64,000 bases of DNA from Coenobita brevimanus (Eukaryota > Arthropoda > Malacostraca > Decapoda > Coenobitidae): positions 51,357,194-51,421,193 of the forward strand of contig CM064669.1 in NCBI GenBank assembly GCA_032717465.1. The letters are read 5' to 3'. Below the pieces are notes generated by a model that had not been told where the DNA came from, made no database searches, and was given only the letters and a program-made list of their open reading frames with translations. Every line of letters begins with the position of its first letter. Position 1 is the stretch's first letter. Below, in pieces: positions 55,466 to 64,000 of the stretch. A program made the position numbers and the translations under genes.

Positions 55466-55517
<52 letters not shown>
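55127..55517. repeat. (CA)n and (TC)n microsatellites
   Basis: CA run at 55127-55179 and TC run at 55469-55517, with non-repetitive sequence between. Confidence 0.95.
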
Positions 55518-55520
<3 letters not shown>

Positions 55521-56145
55521 AGAATCACTAATCTGAGTTTTCTGTCTTTCATTTCAGATAAAAGCATTCGAGTGGTTTCAAACAGCGATGTTAGCCATGA
55601 TAACACTGATTTAATAGTTGAAAAGTGAGTCGATGAAAATATGCAAATTATCAAACATGTGAGTTGAGCAAGGACAGACCTTTTGTGCCAAAGGAATTGG
55701 GGTAACGAACAAAGATGACAATGAAAGAAGTGATGTTAATGAAAGTAACGACATGGAGAGAACAAGGTGAGAACATGAGAGGATAACATCGGAGCCTACA
55801 AGCACCCACAAGCAGTCAAAGAATATCCGTGAACTGGAGTAACAGACAAAGACATGAGTGAAGTGGGAGGGATTATAATGGTCTCAGGTGAGCGAGGTGA
55901 AAAAACCAGCAGCATGTAACACCGGGCTCCTCGCAACCAGCCAAAGAAAATTCGTTTATTCGAGTATCATACACAGACGTAATTGAAAGAAAAGTGTTGG
56001 TAACAGTAATAATAATAATGGCATCGAGTGAGCAAGGTGAAAGCATGAGAACAGGCGGAAATATCAGGGTCCGTGGGGAGACCAGAAAAAGGGTCCCAGC
56101 AGTAGTTGCCAAAACTAATTCTACAAATACAGCTGAACTTGCTCT
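55518..56145. other. Intergenic DNA with internal duplication
   Basis: Blocks such as GAGCAAGG(T)GA...CATGAGA and GTAACAGACAAAGACATGAG recur at about 55760, 55890 and 56030. This suggests an old tandem duplication of about 130-150 bp. No gene is seen. Confidence 0.4.
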
Positions 56146-56149
56146 TTAA

Positions 56150-56465
56150 AAAATCTCTAGAATATCGCTAAGCACAGAATACACTAGGAAGTCGGTAGAA
56201 ATGATGCTAAAACCTCTTGGAAATTGCTAAATATTGTGAAAAAGTACTGAGATACCTTGGGATTTGCAAATATCGCTTTTGTCGCTAAATGGAGGTAGCT
56301 CTAAATCCAAGAGGAAAAATGCAGAATTGGCAAAGTGCTGAAACCATGGAAATTGCAAAACTTTGTAAAAATAACTAAAATATGGCTAGAGATATTGTCA
56401 TAAAATGGAGGCGGTGTCTCAAGATCTATCGAAGAAAACGCTAAATTGGCTAAGCTAGCTGGAGG
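56150..56465 (-). repeat. Dispersed element (GCCAATTTAGCG family), minus strand
   Basis: On the minus strand it starts TAGCCAATTTAGCGTTTTCT and contains CCATTTAGCGACAAAAGCGA, like 20355-20690. It ends just before the GPCR exon. Confidence 0.5.
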
Positions 56466-56499
56466 CTCCCCGGGCTGCCTTCAGCACAACGTCAACAAG

Positions 56500-56700
56500 A
56501 TGGTGGGGCGGGAAACGGTGCCGGATGTAAACAACTTCTCCTGCTGGACGCCCGTGTTCCAGCATCCAACATTTCCCTCTGCGGCAGATATTGTGAAGGC
56601 GGTGGTGTCATCCCTGTTGGGCCTTACTGTTATTGTGGTGAACAGCGTTTTCCTTGTGGCTCTTAATAGCAAGCGACACTCCAGGCATATGTCATTCCAG
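56500..56700 (+). CDS. First coding exon of a rhodopsin-like (class A) GPCR
   Basis: ATG at 56500 opens 67 codons ending exactly at a strong donor, CATTCCAG|GTCAGT. Residues 1-27 are an extracellular N-terminus with one N-glycosylation site (N12-F-S). Residues 28-52 form a single hydrophobic helix ending GLTVIVVNSVFLVAL. N48 sits where class A receptors have the conserved Asn 1.50 of TM1. After it comes a short basic loop (NSKRHSRHMSFQ). No signal peptide is needed. The remaining helices must lie beyond an intron of at least 7.3 kb, outside the window; none was found to 64000. The ligand is unknown; aminergic or orphan arthropod receptors are possible. In-frame sequence upstream of the ATG is open, but it lies in a repeat. 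Confidence 0.65.
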
Positions 56701-56754
56701 GTCAGTCAGTTTGTCTATCTTTTTTCATATGTCAGTCTGTCTTCTTGTTGGCAG

Positions 56755-57090
56755 GTGGGGGCGCTCACCATCCACTCACTCTGCTCTTGGGTGCCTGCCC
56801 TTTCCTCTCTTCCTTCCTTCTTTCCTTCCTTCCTCTTCCGTCTTTCTTTCCTTCATTTTTTTCGCCTTCCTTCTGTCTTTGGGTGACTAAGTGACAAGCC
56901 TTATAATTTCCTGTACGCCAGGAAACCATTTACTACGCTGGGTGGTAACCATACAACCAAGTTATGACGCCTGGTGGTTTTGTGGGTAATTTAAGCGTTC
57001 CAATCGGATTAAGCCGGTGTAGGTTTATATCCAAGGAGTGGTTGGGGTTTATTGTCCACATAATGTCACTCAGGGATTAGGCTATATATG

Positions 57091-57095
<5 letters not shown>
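56755..57095 (+). repeat. Composite SINE-like element inside the GPCR intron
   Basis: CTCACCATCCACTCACTCTG, AGTGACAAGCC, GGGTGGTAACCATACAACCA, TGGTGGTTTTGTGGGTAATT (A-box-like) and GTAGGTTTATATCCAAGG (B-box-like) follow the order of the 11486 element. Confidence 0.7.
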
Positions 57096-57140
<45 letters not shown>

Positions 57141-57300
57141 TATCTGCCTATCTATGTGTGTGTCTGTCTGTATATATGTCTGTACTCTATCTGTTTATCT
57201 ATATGTGTGTGTCTGAGTCTCTAGGCAGTGTCTGTCTATATTGATCTGTCTATCTGTGTGTGTGTGTGTGTGTGTGTGTACCTATGTCTGTTTATCCATA
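57096..57300. repeat. (GT)n and (TATCTG)n microsatellites
   Basis: GT runs at about 57103-57138 and 57257-57280, with TCTATCTG-type units between. Confidence 0.9.
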
Positions 57301-57394
57301 TATATGTGTCTTCTGCTTATGTGTCTGTCTACTTATACGAGTATATACCAGTCTGTATGTTGATATCAGTTTGTCTGTCTGTCTGTACATCAGT

Positions 57395-57715
57395 CTAGCT
57401 GCCTATAACTAGACGACTTAATAGCAGAGAAGTTGGCCACAAATTGCCTCTGTATCGCCCTGTCTTCCACCATGAGGCTGCTCTACCTCCAAGTCACGCC
57501 ACCATCAGTCATATACTATACTTCGCCCCAGTCCTCCACCCCATCCTCGGTCTCCCTCTCTCTTTGTCCCCCTCCACCTTATACTTGGTCTCTCTATGTC
57601 CTTGTCCACCTCTGCCTCACTTATTTAGCTACACTCTCCTGTAAAAAAATAGTCAATCTTTCCTTCACCGTTGTCTCCACTTGGCCAGATCACGTGAGGG
57701 TACTTTTCCTAACAT
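57395..57715 (-). mobile_element. LINE 3'-end fragment, minus strand
   Basis: TGCCTATAACTAGACGACTT, TTGGCCACAAATTGCCTCTG and TCGCCCTGTCTTCCACC, then TATACTTCGCCCCAGTCCTC, match the inverse of the 22425/25455 family. Confidence 0.65.
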
Positions 57716-57784
57716 TTTCCAGCACATCCGATGTACCTTTTGCTAATAACTTAGAAGAATGTTATTAATATTTTGTTCGTGCTG

Positions 57785-58045
57785 TTGCAAACGATTTTAT
57801 TCAGCTCAGGAGAGACTTTCAGAAGTATAGAGGATAAGCTAAAGCATTCACTAACCCTTCTCTCCTATAATTTGTCCATCTTAACTTGACTTAGGTTTTG
57901 TACTTTTGCAGAATTGTAGCTAATTTCACTAGTTCAGAGACAAAATAAGGCAGTGCTACGGCTCACCATCCTTTCCGTGGCACTTTCCTTGTGAATGGCA
58001 TCATAGCATGGTGTTAATATATGTTACAGGTCGGTTCGGTACTCA
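57785..58045 (+). repeat. Repeat B copy with 5' leader
   Basis: ACGATTTTATTCAGCTCAGG, TTTTGCAGAATTGTAGCTAA, GTGCTACGGCTCACCATCCT and TAGCATGGTGTTAATATATG are in family order. Confidence 0.65.
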
Positions 58046-58259
58046 GGAAGGTGGGATGGAAATTCAGTATAAGGAAGGAAGGGCAAAGGGTGCTTTCAGC
58101 ATCGTTCTGATGATATATTTTGTGTTCTTACGAGTCCACCACCATAATATTTTATTTTACCAAGGGAGGGTCTCTGGTAGTGAAAGAATCAGTGAAAGCA
58201 ACATTTCTCTCATCCAGTTTGAAAAAGTATCTAATAAATTAATATAATCATATATGATA

Positions 58260-59015
58260 AGAAAAAGGCGGCAAATACTGTACGTCGTCGGTATCAAAGA
58301 GTTATCGGATGTTAATAAGCTGAAGATTTTTGACAGACAGTAACTTTGCGAATCTTTGAAGGAAGGTTTGAAAGAATGGGTGTTGCAGTGGCAGGAAATA
58401 GTGCAGAGTGGTGCCTCAGGGTAAATACCCAAAAGTCAGAAGTACTGATTGGTAACAAGCAAGAGGGAGATGGAATGCAGGCCAGAGATATAATTGTCAG
58501 GGAAATGAAATAGATTGTAAAGTTTAACTAATTAGGACTGATGATAACAGAAAAAGGTGCTTGTGAAGAGGAGGTTGGTGAGAGGGCAAAGGCAGGCTGG
58601 ACGAAATGACGGGAGGTAGATATCTGCAATAGCGTGCGACAAAACAATGCTACAGAGGTTTAAAAAAAATGAAATGGTGATAAAGCAGGCTTATGGCTCG
58701 AAGGGCTGGGCAGGGGGAAAGAAAGGAAAAAAGCTTGAAACAACTGAAATGAAAATGCCCGGGTGGTTGTTGGGCGTTTCATTGAGAGACGAGCGGCGGA
58801 GGGTAGGTATGGTGTGTATCAGTGAGGAGATTAAAATAACAAAATTGAGAAGGTACGGTCATGTGGTGAGAAGAGAGGAGCAAGACCCAGTCATGAAAAT
58901 ATGGAGAATGTCAGTGGAAGGAAGAAGGTGAAGAGGGAAGACAACTGATTGGGTGGAAAGATGTGGTTCAGAGAGGTCTGAGAGATGTTGGATTCATGGA
59001 AGACTATGCCATGGA
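58260..59015 (+). mobile_element. RTE/BovB-like LINE fragment (RT C-terminal part)
   Basis: The translation contains WCLRVNTQKSEVLI (about 58410-58455), LGLMITEKGACEEEVGERAK, then GWTKWREV, QAYGSKGWAG, MPGWLLGVSLRDERRRVGMV, IKITKLRRYGHVVRREEQDP and VEGRR. Several stops and shifts break it. The order and spacing follow the thumb and C-terminus of endonuclease-RT LINEs. Confidence 0.88.
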
Positions 59016-59159
59016 CAGATGGCTATGGAAAAGGCTCTTTGTACACAAGAAACAATTCCTGTCAATAGGGAATGACTATTTGAAGAAGAAAAATGTTTCT
59101 TTCATAGTACCTGGTAGATATTGCCCATGGAAGTATGGTTGGACTCTGTGCTGTTCATT

Positions 59160-59585
59160 GTTATTGTCATATACCCATGTTCAGTACTGAGCCGTAACAA
59201 GACATAAACATCAAAGTATGGCGGTAGTCATGAAGATGTGTTATGAAAACAACGTAGAACCGTAACATATTCTTACTCTGCCATCGCGCCACGGAGAAAC
59301 AAGTTGCAAAAGGACGAAAATCTGTGCCAGGTTAAGGTGAGCGCACTGTAGTCACGAAGAAGTACTGCGGAAAGGATGTACAACCGTAGCATTATCTTAT
59401 TCAGCCACTGAGCTACGGGAAAATAAACTGCAAAAGGTCGGAATTTTGGACAAGTCAAAGTGTCCGAAGAATAGTCACGAAGAAGTGCCAGAGAGGAAAT
59501 GTACCGGTAGATCCAATTGAGCTGCAGGGAAATAAGCTACCATAGGACGAAAATTTAAGCCAGGTTAAACTGTCGTAACTGTAAA
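59160..59585 (-). repeat. Repeat B tandem array, minus strand
   Basis: Three cores: TAGTCATGAAGATGTGTTAT (59226), TAGTCACGAAGAAGTACTGC (59351) and TAGTCACGAAGAAGTGCCAG (59472). Each is followed by an AAACAAGTTGCAAAAGGACG-like block. Spacing is about 120-125 bp. Confidence 0.75.
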
Positions 59586-59739
59586 CAATCTATGAAGGTA
59601 ATATTAGCAGCGGGGATGAAAGCCTAGGCCGTAGGGGTTATAGCCATTAGAGACAGTGGCCAGGCTTACCTCACAAGGCAATTATAGACGCAGTTTCGGG
59701 ATCAGAATTATAACAGTTGGCGATTTTGTTTCACACACA

Positions 59740-60060
59740 CTTTTAGGGAATGTTTATGATATGATTCAGGACATTTATAGTTGCTCCAAAGTGTTGATAG
59801 TTGTGTTGGCGAATATTTATAATCCTGTTTACCAAAGCGTATATAGTAATGAGTTTGGAGAATGTTTATAGATGTGTTTCCAGAATGTTTATAGATATCT
59901 GTTGTCTGTTGCTTTTACGTTTACGAGTGCCGATACTTGTGTTGGAAAATTAATTAATTCGTGTTCCAGAATGTATATAGTAATGTTCTGGAGAAACGTT
60001 TATAGTTGTGTTTCCAGAATGTTTATATCTGTGTCCCTGAGCACATCCGGGATACTGAGC
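59740..60060. repeat. Degenerate array of TTTATAGTTGTGTTTCCAGAATG units
   Basis: GAATGTTTATAGATGTGTTT-like units recur at about 59750, 59815, 59862, 59886, 59965 and 60010, with 25-65-bp spacing. Confidence 0.6.
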
Positions 60061-60151
60061 CCGGCCCGTGTGCTAAAATACAGGCCATTCTGTTCAGTAA
60101 GATGGCCCTGCTGGTCTAAATCCGGGAGGCCCATTACAGCCACACTATGCC

Positions 60152-60152
<1 letters not shown>

Positions 60153-60203
<51 letters not shown>

Positions 60204-60257
60204 CAGACAGACAGACAGAGACAGAGACAGCCAGCCAGACAGACAGACAGACGGAAT

Positions 60258-60307
<50 letters not shown>

Positions 60308-60335
60308 TCTTATCTCTCTCTCTCTCTCTCTCACG
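60153..60335. repeat. (GA)n, (CAGA)n and (GT)n compound microsatellite
   Basis: GA run (about 60154-60187), CAGA units, GT run (60263-60305) and TC run (60312-60331). Confidence 0.95.
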
Positions 60336-60439
60336 TACCCGGATGCACTCCTTTCACCGTCCCTTATGTCCTTCCAATACTTCCTGTAAACAAACTATTT
60401 AAATCCATCTCGAGATTTTATGTTTTTTTTTTTACCACA

Positions 60440-60975
60440 GGGCTTATGGCTGTGGTGGTGATAGTAGTGAAGGTGGTGAGGGAGTGGTGATGTGGTGGTG
60501 GTGCGGAGGGGGTGTGGTGGTGATGGTGTGAGAGTTGGTGGTGGTGAAGAGGAGTTGTGTGATGGTGGTGGTTGTGATGATGTGGGGGATTGTGGTGTAG
60601 GGATGGTGCTGGTGATGAGAATGGAGATGACTGTGATGTTGGAAAGGATGGTGGTGAGGATGGATGAGGTGATGGTAGTGGTGATGATGAGGGTGGTGAA
60701 GGTGGTAGTGGTGGTGATGACGATGAGGGTGGGGTTGGTGGTGAGGGTGGTAGTGGTGGTGGTGGTGGTGATGAGGGTGGTTGTGGTGGTGATGATGAGA
60801 GTGGTTGTGGTGGTGGTGGTGGTGATGATGAGGATGGTGGTGGTGGTGATGATGAGGGCGGGGTTGGTGGTGAGGATGGTGATGGTGATAAAACTAAAGG
60901 TGGTGGTGTGAGGGTACTGGTGGTGATGAAGATGGTGACAGTAATGAATATGGTGGTGATGGTGAAGATGATGGG
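60440..60975. repeat. GGTGAT-type minisatellite, about 530 bp
   Basis: Degenerate GGTGGTGATGATGAGGGTGG units of 3-bp periodicity. The 139-codon and later frames are repeat translations. Confidence 0.9.
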
Positions 60976-61114
60976 GGCACTAATTCCAAACTCTGTGTGT
61001 GATATGACCGCCTGTCTGTGTGGGCTTCATGCTGTCCTACCCTGCGATGCGTCATTCTTAGCCATTATCTTCGTTTTACAGTTTGATTTGATAGAATGTA
61101 CTAATCATTCACAA

Positions 61115-61745
61115 GACTCATGGACATATCGTTTCGTTTATAAAGGCTCCAACATGCTTGCATGTGTCAGCCTTGGTCACCTAATGGCGGCTGTTCATGC
61201 TGCTCGATCTGTGGCAGCCTCCCTTTTCAGTCTCGTATCCCTGAGGTCACACTAGGTATTTTTTGATTTGCCTCTCGCAGCCCTACTGCCAACGTCCACA
61301 TTTCTCGCTTTCGCACCCAGTTGTCATCCCTCATCCTCTTCACATGCCGAAACCATCTCAGTCTACCACTTCTCATCGCAGCATCAATATAGTGCACTCC
61401 AGCCCCGTCCTTCCTCTTGACTCTTCAACACATGCCGCTTTCAAAGATCCCTTAGCACGGAGGGAGATCCCTGTCAATGTCAGGAGAGGCAGCAGCTCCC
61501 TGAACTTCTCCCAACCACTCCTCACTCTATCCACGGAGCTAGCTCTAGTCCCACCTCCAGCACATAAAGTGTCTCCCATGTAACAAAACTCTGAGAGATC
61601 AAGCCTATCACGCCTGACAGTCTCCACATGCGCACCCCGACACACTGCACACATGAAATCAGCATTATCTCTCAGCCTACCTCCAGTGTCACTACATCTC
61701 TTATGCATTCACTTGTCACAAACACTGCATTAATTAAATTAATTA
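61115..61745 (-). mobile_element. LINE fragment, minus strand (same 3' end as 24606-24962)
   Basis: On the minus strand, GRLRDNADFMCAVCRG, LSEFCYMGDTLCAGGG, RVRSGWEKFRELLPLLT and SLRAKGSLKAACVEES are typical RT C-terminal blocks. 61115-61230 is the shared 3' UTR (GTTTATAAAGGCTCCAACAT, CACCTAATGGCGGCTGTTCA). Confidence 0.85.
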
Positions 61746-62600
61746 GGGGGAAAGACAGACCACAGGCCCCACCCACTTGAATAGTCCTAAGTTCAGGCAT
61801 GGGACCTGGGACTCTTAGACCACCAGCCGGGACCAGTGATTGTGGCAGTGGAGACCGCGATACCCTGCCAGGACACAGCTAGCCTAGTGAGACACCCTCA
61901 AGCCCATCTTGGCAGTGTAACAGCCCCACCATTATACGAGTACACCCACTGACAGGGCATCCTCCTGGGGCACTGCTTCCGGGTTCGGGCCCCTCTCTAT
62001 TGGGCGGAAGTTGCAGCCTAGAAACCTCATTTTACTGTACCTTCTAGCACAGATGCGAGCCCCATCCTTTCCCGGTAAAAATTATGCTGGCGGAGCCCGC
62101 GTCACACCTTCCCTCAGTAGGTCCGCCACTAGGTAGCAGGGGCAAAGTTTTCTGGTTGCACGCCCTTGTTAGTGTCAACTGAAAAAGTCAGCAATTGGGG
62201 ATGGTGAGGATATTCTGATGGCTAGTGAAACAGGGGCTCCAGCTCTCCCTGTCACCAGCATTCCCATACCACCCTGATCAGCTGGTCCTACAGCGTATTC
62301 CTTACTATCGTGAAAACACCCTACGAGATAGACCTAGCTGTAATCAAGACGGTTGGCTTGTATTAATGCATAGAAGTGCATACACCCGGAATCAATAGAC
62401 TTGCAGAATTGTCAGATGTGAAGCAGCGGTTAATTTATCCATGGGTGGTTCAGTGCGGCATGCAGTACATCACTGGGTGGGTGTGTACATATAACTCTAC
62501 GGAATCGTCTCGCCGGGTTTCACTAACATATTGAAGGGATACATGGGGCTTCCTGATCCCTTCCAGGCTTCCACTGCGATGGCGTTTTATGTGTCATTCT
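61746..62600. other. Intergenic DNA, no gene seen
   Basis: GC-richer than average. A block near 61960-62000 (CTTCCGGGTTCGGGCCC) has a B-box-like core, but no tRNA fold was found. Confidence 0.35.
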
Positions 62601-63180
62601 TACTATCTGCAGATGATTTTATGAACGTTCAGGGAGACTTTCAGAACTTGATGGGTTAGAAATAGCGTTTGTTAACCAGTTCATTGCAACAGCTCTCTCC
62701 TTAACTCATAATATTCTTGTAACAGCAAAGGTGAAATACGAGAGGACACAGGTGAATCTAGGGGTGTTGCTCATGCTGCCCAGCCAACACCTCTGGCTTA
62801 TCACACTAAGTTACTATCCAGTATTGTGTCTAGGTAGGTGCAGCTTTTATTGGCTCTTATCTCACTTCTTCCTCATAAACCACCCTTTCTGACAGATGTT
62901 ACTTGGTTGACTTAGAGCAAGGGGATATAGAACTCACATTCCCATGGAAAATGATATGGGCAACACCCCAGAAATATTCCTGGTTCCAGCCCTGGAAGAC
63001 GTCAACTCCTTCACTGCTAGTACTTTAGGTCGTTTGTGTTTTGTTCCTGTTGCGGTTAGACAATTATAATCAGCGTTGGAGAGGCGGTCGAGCTAGAAGG
63101 GTTACAGTAGGTACAGATTTCATTAACCTTCATTACACGTGAGGTATTTCCCACATTAATATATTTTCGAGGTACTGAAG
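62601..63180. repeat. Repeat-B-type leaders, two copies
   Basis: GATGATTTTATGAACGTTCA with TTAACCAGTTCATTGCAACA (about 62611-62690). A second trace is GTAGGTACAGATTTCATTAA (about 63107). Confidence 0.45.
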
Positions 63181-63495
63181 AGCATAGTTATGTTTTCTCG
63201 CAGTAATTAAAATCGTTTGGAGAGACAGGAGGGCGTAATTGTAGGTTGAGGTCGGGGTAAGGCCAAGGATTGAGTGTGATTTTATAGCGGCCTTGATTCA
63301 CCTTAGCTACACAAGAGGTTTCGCTTACATTAAAACAATTAGGAGGGACTGAACGGTAGAAGAGTACATCGACTGAGGGGAGCTAAGGTAAATCAAATCG
63401 TATGGAGATGGAAAGAAGTAAATAAAACGTGCATTATGGGACTGACAGTTCTGAAGTGATATTAGGTTAATGCCCAAGGATTTAATCTGAATTAT

Positions 63496-63626
<131 letters not shown>

Positions 63627-63771
63627 GAAAATCACCCAAAGCCGGGCATCTCTTGCCGTAAAATAACAAGTTTGAATCCACAGTGTTCTCGGAAATTCTG
63701 AGAGGCAGACAGACTTAATTAGAAAGTTGTTTTAGGAAGCAGGGGGCAGCTTGTGTGGGATTATTTCGGTA

Positions 63772-63774
<3 letters not shown>

Positions 63775-63823
<49 letters not shown>

Positions 63824-63909
63824 ACTGGGTGGGGTGTAGGTAAGGGTGTATGTCTGTGTGGGGTGGGTGGGGGTGTATGGCTGTGGGGTGGGTGGGGGCG
63901 GGGTTGTAA

Positions 63910-63962
<53 letters not shown>
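63775..63962. repeat. (GT)n blocks flanking a GGGTGG-rich unit
   Basis: GT runs at about 63775-63821 and 63915-63962, with GTGTGGGGTGGGTGGGGG-type repeats between. Confidence 0.95.
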
Positions 63963-63964
<2 letters not shown>

Positions 63965-64000
63965 TGAGGGGAGGATGGAGAAATAACACCATTCATCATA

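Noticed and set aside
60440..60975. Met/Val-rich frames at 60492-60911
   Set aside because: Translation of the GGTGAT minisatellite.
61960..62000. Possible tRNA gene (GGGTTCGGGCCC)
   Set aside because: No matching A box at the right distance and no acceptor-stem pairing could be found by eye.

Overview
The window is animal nuclear DNA, most likely from an arthropod and plausibly a decapod crustacean. The evidence for this is split genes with GT/AG introns and AATAAA signals, very dense (CA)n, (GA)n and (ATT)n microsatellites, a degenerate CCTAA (arthropod-telomere-like) tract, RTE/BovB-like and other LINE fragments, tRNA-related SINEs and MITE-like elements. The exact species cannot be read from the sequence.

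Four genes can be supported. (1) 1605-2890 (+) is a single-exon C2H2 zinc-finger gene with 14 fingers. One missing base between fingers 3 and 4 makes a stop. (2) 5621-11080 (-) is an uninterrupted 1819-codon ORF for a GANP/MCM3AP-like mRNA export factor: FG-like N-terminus, RRM, SAC3/GANP domain and long C-terminal domain. (3) 33030-46946 (+) holds six phase-0 exons of a coiled-coil protein. It looks like an ABIN/TNIP-optineurin-NEMO-type ubiquitin-binding adaptor, with an AHD1-like segment, a UBAN-like segment, a long disordered S/T/P-rich tail, a candidate LC3-interacting motif and a C-terminal CCHC zinc finger. The first exon is not identified. (4) 56500-56700 (+) is the first coding exon of a rhodopsin-like GPCR (N-glycosylation site, TM1, splice donor). 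The rest lies outside the window.

The remaining DNA is mostly repeats. Between 11.4 and 33 kb lie LINE 3' fragments, a ZBED5/FAM200-like hAT transposase relic, a near-perfect 110-bp hairpin, a CCTAA-like tract, several copies of a MITE with ends near GCACCTCTTCCTTAGCGAT, and a dispersed element (here 'repeat B') that has formed tandem arrays. One MITE copy carries 15 units of a 21-bp minisatellite apparently grown from its own subterminal sequence. The introns of gene 3 hold microsatellites, minisatellites and decayed duplicate copies of the 5' ends of two of its own exons. From 47 to 64 kb there is further repeat DNA around the GPCR exon.

The genes are unrelated in function (DNA binding, nuclear mRNA export, ubiquitin/innate-immune or autophagy signalling, membrane receptor) and do not form a cluster. 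The most distinctive features are the exon-head duplications in gene 3, the MITE-derived minisatellite, the intronless GANP and the architecture of the UBAN-like adaptor.
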